Below are positions 53,970 through 64,000 of a DNA stretch of 64,000 nt, in pieces. The translations under genes and the position numbers were made by a program. The stretch is from Phytoactinopolyspora alkaliphila (lineage in GTDB: Bacteria; Actinomycetota; Actinomycetes; Jiangellales; Jiangellaceae): contig NZ_JAAGOB010000003.1 in assembly GCF_010550695.1 (NCBI RefSeq), forward strand, positions 62,001 through 126,000, written 5' to 3'. The notes beneath the pieces were generated by a model that searched no databases, was not told the DNA's origin, and was given only the letters and a program-made list of their open reading frames with translations. Position 1 is the first letter of the stretch, and every line of letters begins with the position of its first letter.

Positions 53970-54428
53970 GTGAGCAAATCCTCGAAGGCCAACGTGGGCG
54001 AGTTCCTCCGGGAGCAGCGCCGGGCGGCACAGTTGTCGCTGCGGCAGCTCGCGGACAAGACCGGGGTGAGCAATCCGTACCTCAGCCAGATCGAACGCGG
54101 CCTGCGCAAGCCGTCGGCCGAGGTGCTACAGCAGATCGCGAAGGCGCTGCGCCTCTCCTCCGAGGTGCTGTACATCCGCGCGGGCCTGCTGGACGAGCCG
54201 GCCGGGGACCGACGGGTGGAGGAAGCCATCCAGACGGACGCGGCGCTGACCGAGCAGCAGAAACGAGCCCTGCTCGAGATCTATCTGTCGTTCCGTTTCG
54301 CCAACGGCAACGGTGTGGCAGACGCGTCGCCGTCCGAGGAGGACAGCGTCGCCGTAGCCGCCGCGGCCATGGGTCAGGTACCGGCCGGCGACGACGCTCA
54401 GATCGAGACAACCACACACGAGAGGTGA
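53970..54428 (+). CDS. XRE-family regulator
   Basis: A 152-residue protein with an N-terminal HTH (LREQRRAAQLSLRQLADKTGVSNPYLSQIERGLRKPSAEVLQQIAKAL) and an acidic C-terminal region. TATGAT lies six bases before the GTG 53970, so it is probably leaderless. The next gene begins six bases after its stop, so they form an operon. It may regulate the helical surface-type protein that follows. Confidence 0.9.
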   Translation: MSKSSKANVGEFLREQRRAAQLSLRQLADKTGVSNPYLSQIERGLRKPSAEVLQQIAKALRLSSEVLYIRAGLLDEPAGDRRVEEAIQTDAALTEQQKRALLEIYLSFRFANGNGVADASPSEEDSVAVAAAAMGQVPAGDDAQIETTTHER

Positions 54429-54433
54429 TGACC

Positions 54434-55024
54434 ATGTCCACCAACACCACACTTGACGGCAAGCCCGTGCGCGCTGTCGCCGGCGCCGCCGATGCGACGG
54501 CCGCGGCCATCCGGGACCTGTCCAGCCGGGTGATCGGCGCCGTGTCGGACGAGAATTTCCGGCACGAGGTCCGGGAGCGCTTCAGCGAGCTCTCCGGCCG
54601 GGTCTCGGCCGCCGTCACCGACGAGAGGTTCCGTGAGGACATGCGCAAGCGCCTTGCAGATCTTCCCGCCGAGGCGCGGGCGCTCGGCGACGAGCTGCCC
54701 GAGTTCCTGAAGGACATCCCGGTCAAGGCGGCCGAGCTTCCCGAGCGCGCCCGGGAAGCATTCACCTGGGAGCGCCGGCACGAGCTCATGACGGACATCC
54801 CGGCTCGGGTCAGGGACGCCGCGGCACAGGCCGCGCAGCAGGCCGGTAAGACCTACGACCAGCTGGCGGACCGGGGCCAGGGCGCCATGGCCAAGTGGCG
54901 TGGTGACTATGAGGAGCTCCTCGGTGAGCGCGTGGCCGTGCTTCGGAGTCGGGTGGCCGACGCCGCCGACGACGTCGCCGACTCGGCGGACAAGCTCGCG
55001 GACGATCTGCACGAGCGCAAGTAG
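54434..55024 (+). CDS. HbhA-like helical protein
   Basis: A 196-residue almost entirely alpha-helical, highly charged protein (Ala/Glu/Arg/Asp) with no membrane segment, and long amphipathic helices such as RVSAAVTDERFREDMRKRLADLPAEAR. It resembles heparin-binding hemagglutinin-type proteins of actinobacteria, which bind lipids or adhere to surfaces. ATG 54434 follows GAGAGG by eight bases. It is coupled to the XRE gene. Confidence 0.75.
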   Translation: MSTNTTLDGKPVRAVAGAADATAAAIRDLSSRVIGAVSDENFRHEVRERFSELSGRVSAAVTDERFREDMRKRLADLPAEARALGDELPEFLKDIPVKAAELPERAREAFTWERRHELMTDIPARVRDAAAQAAQQAGKTYDQLADRGQGAMAKWRGDYEELLGERVAVLRSRVADAADDVADSADKLADDLHERK

Positions 55025-55102
55025 TCCTGTTCAGGCGCCCGGCGTCCATCCCCTCGCGGGTGGGCGCCGGGCGTGTGCGTCGTGACCGCGTAGAGTGGTG
55101 GC

Positions 55103-55435
55103 GTGGACATATTCGGCGACTTCCAGGAGCTTCTGATCGTCGCTCTGGCGATCGGGGCGCTTGGACTCAAGGGGTTCGCGCTCTTCGACGCGTTGCGGGT
55201 GCCCACGGACGCGTTTCCCGCCGCCGGCAAGCTCACCAAGCCGATCTGGCTGTCGATCCTGGCGGTGGCGTTCATCACCGAGCTCGCGTTCTTCCCCATG
55301 GCCGTGATGATCTTGACGTTGCTCGGTACGGTGGCTGCCGCCGTGTACGTCGTGGACGTCCGCCCGGCCGTGCGCGCGATGGGCGGCGGCCGCCGGGGAA
55401 ATCAACGCAACGACGGCCCTTACGGACCGTGGTAG
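55103..55435 (+). CDS. DUF2516 membrane protein
   Basis: A 110-residue protein with three hydrophobic segments (about 10-30, 45-75 and 70-90) and a basic Gly-rich tail. FGDFQELLIVALAIGALGLKGFALFDALRVP is the DUF2516 signature. TAGAGT lies six bases before GTG 55103, implying a leaderless transcript. Function is unknown; it lies next to an XRE/HbhA pair in several actinobacteria. Confidence 0.88.
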   Translation: MDIFGDFQELLIVALAIGALGLKGFALFDALRVPTDAFPAAGKLTKPIWLSILAVAFITELAFFPMAVMILTLLGTVAAAVYVVDVRPAVRAMGGGRRGNQRNDGPYGPW

Positions 55436-55756
55436 TCGCTTCGCCTGCAGCGAACGCACGCATCAGGCGGCCCTCGGAGTGGAACATATCCAGTCCGGCG
55501 TGGTGTTCTTGACGTATGTGGTCGCGCGGATGCGAGGCGACAAGCGAGAAGACATGGGCGGTGGGCTGATGAGGATCCACGAAACCACTCGTGTGGCCGG
55601 CGGCAATCCTGGCTCGGCCACTACGGAGACCAGAGCAGATATCCGAGCCCTCCGGGGTACAGGCCCTCAGGTTCGGTACGGACATAGAGATAACATCGAG
55701 TGGTTAGCTGGGGGCCTGCCCTCCACCGCCGACCACTCGGCAAGGGAGCGCCACTG
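55436..55756. other. Non-coding region upstream of clpC
   Basis: About 320 bp with no supported gene. It contains the ClgR-like box and should hold the clpC promoter; GATAACATCG near 55689 is a weak -10-like segment. Confidence 0.55.
55440..55454. promoter_or_regulatory. ClgR-like operator upstream of clpC
   Basis: TTCGCCTGCAGCGAA is a perfect TTCGC-N5-GCGAA palindrome, matching the CGC-N5-GCG core of actinobacterial ClgR boxes. ClgR activates clp genes. It lies about 300 bp upstream of clpC, just after DUF2516. Confidence 0.6.
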
Positions 55757-58315
<2,559 letters not shown>

Positions 58316-58355
58316 CCGGGTCTCCCGCTTCGAAGAAGTAGCTGCACAGCATCGC

Positions 58356-58390
58356 GGCCCCGGTTTCCCTCCGACAGGGAGACCGGGGCC
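58356..58390. terminator. Bidirectional terminator, clpC / lipoprotein
   Basis: GGCCCCGGTTTCCCT (58356-58370) pairs with AGGGAGACCGGGGCC (58376-58390) at 14 of 15 positions around a 5-nt loop, between two convergent stops. Confidence 0.85.
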
Positions 58391-58408
58391 GAGGTGTGCC
58401 CGGGGGCG

Positions 58409-58786
58409 TTAGCTGAGCTGGACGTCGCACTCCTGCATGGCGTGTTCGTCGAGCCGCTCGCGGGAACTCTCGAGCTCGGCGATCGCCGTGGCGGCGTCGG
58501 CGGCGTCGTCCTCCTCGGACATCGACACGAGCGAATCGAAGGTGTCGACGTAGTTCTCCCACTCGGAGCGGATGTCGTCGGGCGCGGACTCGGCGATGGA
58601 ACGCATGTCCGCGACCAGATTGTTCATCATCTCGGGGTTCTCGACCAACGCGTTCTGCGTACCCGAATACTTGGTGGACAGGTCGTCCAGCTGGTCGCAG
58701 AACTCGCTGTCTCCACCGCATGCGGTCAGGGGCAGGGCGAGAACAGCGGCCCCGGCGATCGTGCCGAGCCGTGTCAGCAAGGTCAT
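58409..58786 (-). CDS. Small lipoprotein 1
   Basis: A 125-residue lipoprotein: signal ending in the lipobox LTAC, then GGDSEFCDQLDDLSTKY and a helical Glu/Asp-rich body, ending near CDVQLS. Three Cys include the lipid-bearing one. AAGGA lies seven bases upstream of ATG 58786. It shares layout (CGGxxxFCD) with the lipoprotein at 59788, so they are paralogues. Function is unknown. Confidence 0.82.
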   Translation of the reverse strand: MTLLTRLGTIAGAAVLALPLTACGGDSEFCDQLDDLSTKYSGTQNALVENPEMMNNLVADMRSIAESAPDDIRSEWENYVDTFDSLVSMSEEDDAADAATAIAELESSRERLDEHAMQECDVQLS

Positions 58787-58895
58787 TCTGTTGTCCTTCG
58801 GCGCTGTGGGGGGATGGTGCAGACGCGAGAGCACCTTACCGGACGGTTGCCGGAGGCGCGTGCCGGTGTCACGAGGGCATCGTAGAGTTGTCGGG

Positions 58896-59672
58896 GTGAA
58901 CGACAACGAGATCGAATGCTGGCTGACCGACATGGACGGCGTCCTGGTCCACGAGGAGCGTGCGATCCCAGGGGCGGCGGAGTTTCTTCAGCGGCTGGTG
59001 GACCGGGAGCGCCGGTTCCTGGTGCTGACCAACAACTCGATCTTCACGCCGCGGGATCTGGCGGCCCGGCTCTCGGCGTCCGGTCTCGACGTGCCGGAGG
59101 AGTCCATCTGGACGTCGGCTCTGGCCACCGCTCAGTTCCTCAACGACCAGCATCCGAAGGGAAGCGCATACGTCATCGGGGAGGCCGGTCTGACCACGGC
59201 GCTGCACGAAGCCGGGTACGTGATGACCGACACCAACCCGGACTACGTGGTGCTGGGGGAGACGCGCACCTACTCGTTCGAGGCCATCACCAAGGCGATC
59301 CGGCTGGTGAGTTCCGGCGCCAGGTTCATCGCGACCAACCCCGACTCGACGGGGCCCTCGCCCGAGGGGCCATTGCCGGCTACTGGTTCGGTAGCCGCCC
59401 TGATCACCAGGGCCACCCGCCGCGAGCCCTACTACGTGGGCAAGCCCAACCCGATGATGTTCCGCAGCGCCATGAACCGGATCGAAGCGCACTCGGAGAC
59501 CACCGCGATGGTGGGCGACCGGATGGACACCGACATCGTCGCCGGCATCGAGGCCGGCCTGAGCACCTGGCTGGTGCTGACCGGCTCCACCAAGCAGGAG
59601 GAGATCAAGCGTTTCCCGTTCCAGCCCAAGCATGTGGTCGATTCGGTGGCGGACTTGGTGGAGCTGGTCTGA
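58896..59672 (+). CDS. HAD-IIA (NagD-like) phosphatase
   Basis: A 258-residue HAD phosphatase of subclass IIA: motif I ECWLTDMDGVLVHE, motif II VLTNNS, the Lys motif KPNP, and motif IV GDRMDTDIVAG. These act on small sugar phosphates or nucleotides (as NagD or AraL). GTG 58896 is preceded by TAGAGT. It lies between two paralogous lipoproteins but is on the other strand. Confidence 0.93.
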   Translation: MNDNEIECWLTDMDGVLVHEERAIPGAAEFLQRLVDRERRFLVLTNNSIFTPRDLAARLSASGLDVPEESIWTSALATAQFLNDQHPKGSAYVIGEAGLTTALHEAGYVMTDTNPDYVVLGETRTYSFEAITKAIRLVSSGARFIATNPDSTGPSPEGPLPATGSVAALITRATRREPYYVGKPNPMMFRSAMNRIEAHSETTAMVGDRMDTDIVAGIEAGLSTWLVLTGSTKQEEIKRFPFQPKHVVDSVADLVELV

Positions 59673-59722
59673 GCCCCACGCCACGGAGCGGTCTTGCACG
59701 GCGGAACAGCTGACAAGACGAA

Positions 59723-59755
59723 CTGGGCGGTCCATGTCTTTCATGAACCGCCCAG
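59723..59755. terminator. Bidirectional terminator, HAD / lipoprotein 2
   Basis: CTGGGCGGTCCATG (59723-59736) and CATGAACCGCCCAG (59742-59755) pair at 13 of 14 positions with a 5-nt loop, between convergent genes. Confidence 0.85.
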
Positions 59756-59787
59756 CCAGATGTCTCAGAGAACGCGATCGGGGCTGA

Positions 59788-60156
59788 TCAGGCGCACGCC
59801 TCGAGGCTCTCCTGGAGCGCGGCTTGATCGAGGTTCTCCAACGCGCTCATGTCCACGTCGGCCATGGACTCGGGGTCCGACATGTCCATCTCGCTCAGCG
59901 TCTCCATGGCATCGGCCAGGGTGTTCCAGGCTTCGGCGGCGTCGCCCGAGGCGGCGTCCGCCACGGTACGGGCCGAATCCGCGAACTCGCCTGCAGCGTC
60001 GGGGTCTCCCATGACGTTGCCCATGGCGTTGAGGTCGAGTGAGCCGAACTCCTGTTCGGCGGTGTCACAGAAGTCGTCGCCTCCGCCGCAGGCGGCGAGC
60101 GACATGGTGAGAGCGGCTGCTCCGAAAACCGACACGGCGGTCTTCATACGGTTCAT
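59788..60156 (-). CDS. Small lipoprotein 2
   Basis: A 122-residue lipoprotein with the lipobox SLAACGGGDDFCD and an acidic helical body (Asp/Glu/Ala/Met-rich), ending in ESLEACA. It is the likely paralogue of lipoprotein 1. GGAG is eight bases upstream of ATG 60156, so this longer start is favoured over ATG 60147. Confidence 0.82.
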   Translation of the reverse strand: MNRMKTAVSVFGAAALTMSLAACGGGDDFCDTAEQEFGSLDLNAMGNVMGDPDAAGEFADSARTVADAASGDAAEAWNTLADAMETLSEMDMSDPESMADVDMSALENLDQAALQESLEACA

Positions 60157-60294
60157 TCGTTGAACTCCTAGCACAATGATGTGTGATTGATCCGGGTCAC
60201 CAGGTGCGACCCGACGGCACACCTTACCGGAGCCGGCTGACAGCCGGGGAAACAGTGCATGATCGTGTGGTCCGCGATGGAGGCGCCCCACCGG

Positions 60295-60795
60295 TCAGGG
60301 GTTGCACCCGGCCATGACGGTGGGGAAATAGCCGACGTCGTCGCGCCACATCTCCAGGTTCCAGCTGGGTTTGTCCGGCTCAGCGATCCGGGCGAAATCG
60401 ACATGGCAACGGAACTGATCGCGCATGTGCGGGTGGTCGGCGTCGGGCTCCAGCGCGGTCACCTCCGCCCAGGCGGCCTCCCATTCGCCGGCGGGCGCCT
60501 GGTAGCGGCCGTGGTCGGTGGGGTAGACGGCCAGCCGGCGGCCGTGCGGATCGGGAACCCACTCCACGTTCTCGACGTAGCGACCGCCGGCCGCTGGGCG
60601 CTCCGCCTCCACTGGGCTGCCGCCCGGCCACGCGGTGACCCGGACGGCGATGACGTGTGCGTCCGGTACGGACGTGTCCGGCCGGCTGAACGGCCCCATC
60701 GCGGCTCCGGCCGCGGTGGCGCTCACGGCTACGACGAGCGCCGCACCTGCGGTGGCGATGCTCATGTGGATCGCGGTGGACCTCAGGGTTCTCAT
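60295..60795 (-). CDS. DUF2599 secreted protein
   Basis: A 166-residue protein with an N-terminal signal (VVAVSATAAGAAMG) and the DUF2599 core YVENVEWVPDPHGRRLAVYPT and PDKPSWNLEMWRDDVGYFPTVMAGCNP with Cys pairs that probably form a disulfide. Function is unknown. ATG 60795 overlaps the mutY stop (ATGA). A secreted protein coupled to a DNA-repair gene is odd. Confidence 0.85.
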   Translation of the reverse strand: MRTLRSTAIHMSIATAGAALVVAVSATAAGAAMGPFSRPDTSVPDAHVIAVRVTAWPGGSPVEAERPAAGGRYVENVEWVPDPHGRRLAVYPTDHGRYQAPAGEWEAAWAEVTALEPDADHPHMRDQFRCHVDFARIAEPDKPSWNLEMWRDDVGYFPTVMAGCNP

Positions 60796-61682
60796 GTGGC
60801 GCGCTCCGCGTGCTGGGGTGTGGTGACGGGTAACCGGTATCGGTGCCCTTCCACGGGCTCTACCAGGCCGTCGGCGACGAGCCCGTCGAGGGCCCGCTCT
60901 CGCTGCACGGCATCCGGCCAGGTCTCGTCCAGCCGTGCCTTGGGCACCGGGCCCTCGGCTTCCCGGAGGACGGCCATCAGCCGGCCGCGCACCTGCCGGT
61001 CCGTTCCGGCCCAGGCTTGAGCGCGCCGCGGTGGCCCGTCGTGCGGTGGCGAGCCGGCATGCCGCCATGCGCATGTGGCCCGGAGCGGGCATTCTTCGCA
61101 CCTGGGGGACCGGGCGGTGCACACCAGCGCGCCCAGTTCCATCACCGCCACCGACCAGGTGGGTGCGATGGCGGCCTCCGGCAGGAGGTCGAGCGCGGCC
61201 CGGCGCTCTGCGGCGGTGGTGGATGCGGGCGGGTACTGACGGCCGTCGACGACGCGGGCGAGAACCCGCCGCACATTGGTGTCCAGCACGGTATGGCGCT
61301 GGCCGAACGCGAACGACGCGACCGCCGCCGCGGTGTACTCGCCGATGCCCGGCAGCGCTATCAGCGCGTCGTACGAGGACGGTACGCGCCCGTCGTGGCG
61401 CTCGACGATGGCGCCGGCCGCGGCGTGCAGGCGCAGGGCACGCCGGGGGTAGCCCAGCCGGCCCCAGGCCCGGATCGCCTCGCCCGGCTCGTCGGCGGCG
61501 AGAGACGCGGGCTCCGGCCAGCGCTCGATCCATGCCCGCCAGACCGGTTCCACGCGGGCCACCGGGGTCTGCTGCAACATGATCTCGCTGACCAGGACGC
61601 CCCAGGGGGTCCGGTCAGCCGAGCGCCACGGCAGGTCGCGGGCGTGCGTCGAGTACCAGGTGAGAACTGCGTCGTGCATCAC
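60792..61682 (-). CDS. mutY: A/G-specific adenine glycosylase MutY
   Basis: A 296-residue MutY: HhH motif LPGIGEYTAAAVASFAFG, the catalytic Asp in VLDTNVRRVLAR and the Fe-S ligands CTARSPRCEECPLRATC (C-x6-C-x2-C-x5-C). The C-terminal MutT-like 8-oxoG reader is short, as in other actinobacteria. It removes A paired with 8-oxoG. Its start faces the D-aminoacylase gene. Confidence 0.95.
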   Translation of the reverse strand: MMHDAVLTWYSTHARDLPWRSADRTPWGVLVSEIMLQQTPVARVEPVWRAWIERWPEPASLAADEPGEAIRAWGRLGYPRRALRLHAAAGAIVERHDGRVPSSYDALIALPGIGEYTAAAVASFAFGQRHTVLDTNVRRVLARVVDGRQYPPASTTAAERRAALDLLPEAAIAPTWSVAVMELGALVCTARSPRCEECPLRATCAWRHAGSPPHDGPPRRAQAWAGTDRQVRGRLMAVLREAEGPVPKARLDETWPDAVQRERALDGLVADGLVEPVEGHRYRLPVTTPQHAERAT

Positions 61683-61766
61683 GTGGCAGCGTAACCCGTC
61701 TTGCGGGGTGATACCTTGGGGTGTCGTGCGTTGAACTTGAAGAGTCGTTCAATGAGACGGATGGCG

Positions 61767-63371
61767 ATGAAGGTCGATCTGGTGATCCGCGGAGGAACCG
61801 TCGTCGACGGCTCGGGCAGTTCTCCCGTGCAGGCGGATGTGCTCGTCGGCGCGGGACGTGTGGTCGCGATCGAACCGGCCGGCGGCGGCCCGGTTCCGGA
61901 TGCCCGAGTGCTCGACGCCACGAGCCTGGCCGTCGCACCCGGGTTCATCGACATCCACACCCACTCCGATGTGAGCGTGCTGCTCGACGGGAGAGCGCAG
62001 AGCAAGGTCGCTCAAGGCGTCACCACCGAGGTGGTTGGAAACTGCGGATTCTCCCCGTACCCGCTGGACCGGAGCCAGTTGGGGGCGCACCGTGACCTGC
62101 TGGCCGGCATCGGCGACGATCCGATGGAGCTGACCTGGTCCGACGTGGACGGGTACGCGGTCGAGGTCCGGTCCCGCGGGTCGTCGGTCAACATCGTTCC
62201 GCTCGTCGGGCACGGACAGTTGCGCATCGCCGCCAACGGGCTGGCGGAGAAGGCGTCAGCCGGGGTGATCGACACGATGCGGGCGCTGCTCGCGGACCTG
62301 CTCCAGCAGGGCGCATTCGGTATGTCGACCGGGCTGACCTATGTGCCGTCGAGGTACGCCTCCACCGGCGAACTGGAAGCGCTGTGCGCCGTGCTTGCGG
62401 ACGCGGACGCCCTGTACGCCACGCACGCCCGCGGTGGCGGGCCTTCGGCGATCCAGGAGGCCGTCGAACTGGGCCGGGCTTGCGGGGTGAGGGTCCAGTA
62501 CTCGCACATCGCGATCAACGAGCCGGACGACTGGGGGCGCGCCGGCGTGCTCCTGGGGCTGTTCGACGACGCCCGGCGAGGCGGCGTGGACATCGCCTGT
62601 GATGTCTATCCCTATGACGCCTCGGCGTCCGCGCTGACTCAGTACCTGCCGCCGTGGGTCTTGGAAGGCGGGGTGGAAGCGATGCGTGCCAGGCTCGCCG
62701 ACGCGTCCACCATGCGCCGAGCCGAGCGCGACCTGGCGGCCGGCTGGGGTGAGCATGCCCGCGTGCCCTGGTACTGGGACAGGGTGGTGATCTCCCGCAC
62801 CGCGGAAGGTCCGGTCGCATCCGGCCGTGCCCCGGCTGAGGGCGCGACCATCGAGAAGGCGGCCGCCGGCGCCGGCCTGACGCCGGAGCGCTACGTCCTG
62901 GAGCTTTGCCGAGCTGGTGGCAACCGGGTGCAGGTCGTCCTCTTCTACCGGACGGAGGCCGACATGCGGGAGTTCCTGCGTCACCCGTCCACGGTGATCG
63001 GGTCGGACGGTTCGGCGCTGCCGTTCGAACAGCACGGCCGGAAGCCGCACCCACGGGCATTCGGCGCACATGCCCGGGTTCTGGGGCGGTACTGCCGGCA
63101 GACCGGCGACCTCGATCTCGCCACCGCCGTGCACCGGATGTCTGGGGCCGTCGCCGACCGCCTCGGGCTCACTGACCGCGGACGGCTGTCCCGGGGTGCA
63201 GCCGCCGACATCGTGGTCTTCGATCCTCGCACGGTGGCCGACCAGGCCACCTTCACGGACCCGGGCCGGCCGCCGTCTGGCATTGTTCATGTCGTGGTGA
63301 ATGGTGAACTCGTCGTCCACGCCGGTGTGCAGACGCCGGCCCGTCCGGGAAGGGTGTTGCGGTCCAGATGA
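61767..63371 (+). CDS. N-acyl-D-amino-acid deacylase (amidohydrolase)
   Basis: A 534-residue amidohydrolase with the metal site IDIHTHSDVS and the N-acyl-D-amino acid deacylase features GNCGFSPYPL and YATHARGGG; HPSTVIGSDGSALPF holds the C-terminal Asp. It deacylates N-acyl-D-amino acids. ATG 61767 is chosen (MKVDLVIRGG); ATGs at 61752 and 61761 are alternatives. Its stop overlaps the next gene's ATG, so both are coupled. Confidence 0.9.
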   Translation: MKVDLVIRGGTVVDGSGSSPVQADVLVGAGRVVAIEPAGGGPVPDARVLDATSLAVAPGFIDIHTHSDVSVLLDGRAQSKVAQGVTTEVVGNCGFSPYPLDRSQLGAHRDLLAGIGDDPMELTWSDVDGYAVEVRSRGSSVNIVPLVGHGQLRIAANGLAEKASAGVIDTMRALLADLLQQGAFGMSTGLTYVPSRYASTGELEALCAVLADADALYATHARGGGPSAIQEAVELGRACGVRVQYSHIAINEPDDWGRAGVLLGLFDDARRGGVDIACDVYPYDASASALTQYLPPWVLEGGVEAMRARLADASTMRRAERDLAAGWGEHARVPWYWDRVVISRTAEGPVASGRAPAEGATIEKAAAGAGLTPERYVLELCRAGGNRVQVVLFYRTEADMREFLRHPSTVIGSDGSALPFEQHGRKPHPRAFGAHARVLGRYCRQTGDLDLATAVHRMSGAVADRLGLTDRGRLSRGAAADIVVFDPRTVADQATFTDPGRPPSGIVHVVVNGELVVHAGVQTPARPGRVLRSR

Positions 63372-64000
63372 CACGAGCCGAGCAGGAATGGAGCCTTGAC
63401 TGGCGGCACAAGGGCTTCCCACCGTCCGCGGCGGGAACGCCGTCGTCCCGGATCGGCGCCGCCGGGTGGCGACTGCTCACCGACTTCACCACGCCCGTTG
63501 CGGCGCTGAAGGAGAGCGCGCTGGAGCACAACCTCGACGTGATGCGCCGATACTGTTCACGCAACGGAGTCGAGCTGGCACCGCACGGCAAGACGACGAT
63601 GTCGCCCGACCTGATCCGCCGCCAGCTCGTGCACGGCGCCTGGGGCATGACCGCCGCCACCGCGTGGCAGGCCAGGGCGATGCTGGAGTTCGGTGCGCGC
63701 CGCGTCCTGATCGCCAACGAGTGCCTCGATCCGGTAGGGCTGCGCTGGCTCGCGGAGCGTGTCCGGGACGACCCGGGCGCCGAGGTCCTCGCCTTCGCCG
63801 ACTCGGTCGCGGCGGTCGAGTCGATGCGCGCCGTGCTGCATGGAATCCCGTCCGCGCCGCCCGTGCCCGTGCTGGTGGAGGTCGGTGTCGATGGCGGCCG
63901 CGCGGGCGCGCGTGGCGTGTCGGCGGCAGTCGACGTCGGCCGGGCGGTCGCGGCGGCACCGGAACTGAGCCTGGCAGGTGTGGCCGGATTCGAGGGCGTC
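63368..64000 (+). CDS. D-serine dehydratase-like PLP enzyme, truncated at window end
   Basis: The first 211 residues of a fold-III (alanine racemase-like) PLP enzyme. The PLP lysine lies in APHGKTTMSP, with TPVAALKESALEHNLDVMRRYC before it. Related proteins are D-serine deaminases or D-threonine aldolases. It overlaps the D-aminoacylase stop by 4 bp (ATGA). Together they suggest release and then breakdown of a D-amino acid. The rest of the protein lies beyond the window. Confidence 0.85.
   Translation, partial: MTRAEQEWSLDWRHKGFPPSAAGTPSSRIGAAGWRLLTDFTTPVAALKESALEHNLDVMRRYCSRNGVELAPHGKTTMSPDLIRRQLVHGAWGMTAATAWQARAMLEFGARRVLIANECLDPVGLRWLAERVRDDPGAEVLAFADSVAAVESMRAVLHGIPSAPPVPVLVEVGVDGGRAGARGVSAAVDVGRAVAAAPELSLAGVAGFEGV

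Noticed and set aside
53970-55024. Toxin-antitoxin reading of the XRE pair
   Set aside because: The second protein is a 196-residue extended helical protein with no toxin fold, and the pair is not typical in size or order.

Overview
This window is chromosomal DNA from a high-GC Gram-positive actinobacterium. The evidence is strong G/C third-position bias, a mycothiol synthase (MshD), an orphan GlnR-type regulator, CYTH-CHAD/Ppk, DUF3140, DUF2516 and DUF4395 families, and many GTG starts with a TANNNT box 6-7 nt ahead (leaderless style). I see no prophage, insertion sequence, CRISPR array, rRNA or tRNA. A lineage such as Jiangellales or Propionibacteriales would fit, but the sequence alone does not prove genus.

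Layout. 1-2.9 kb: truncated dinB with an SOS box over its start, a DHA2 drug exporter with an operator-like palindrome, and a macro-domain protein. 2.9-7.9 kb: a SIS-domain sugar-phosphate protein with a DasR-like operator, then an oxidative uronate/aldarate module (kdgD-gudD leftward, IclR regulator and udh rightward). 7.9-11.4 kb: a LctP-family permease and a gamma-glutamyltransferase homologue. 11.5-16 kb: small proteins, a lipoprotein and a secreted subtilase. 16.2-21.5 kb: six alternating ABC-2 exporter genes (three ATPases, three permeases). 21.8-29.5 kb: two GAF-ANTAR proteins, DUF2231, surE coupled to a PfkB kinase, a TetR regulator with an 18-bp operator, an SRPBCC protein, UdgX overlapping DUF3140, a HrdD-like sigma factor and a YjbQ protein. 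29.8-37.2 kb: a DUF368 lipid-carrier transporter, a cysteine-free S18 with a Zur-like box, an epimerase, a GDPD, an anti-sigma/ECF sigma pair, a cold-shock protein and ung. 37.5-41.8 kb: a PhoU-like protein, CYTH-CHAD and ppk.

41.9-50.1 kb is a sulfur/redox neighbourhood whose order resembles M. tuberculosis Rv0811c-Rv0819: mshD, glnR, MoaD/ThiS, membrane protein, thioredoxin-like, DUF4395, rhodanese, sseC, DsrE, nitrobindin, ygfZ. In front of DUF4395-rhodanese-sseC lies an apparently leaderless 25-codon leader peptide followed by a hairpin, a likely attenuator. 50.2-64 kb holds a frame-disrupted dtd, an SDR, an asparaginase and an APC permease, an XRE regulator with an HbhA-like helical protein, DUF2516, clpC with a ClgR-like box, two small lipoproteins around a HAD phosphatase, DUF2599/mutY, a D-aminoacylase and a truncated D-amino-acid PLP enzyme.

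The most unusual structure is a set of long intergenic inverted repeats with arms of about 18-30 bp (11.86, 12.67, 16.08, 31.72, 33.25, 47.68 and 50.10 kb). Those at 16.08 and 33.25 kb are homologous through arms and loop and look like two copies of one miniature dispersed palindromic element.
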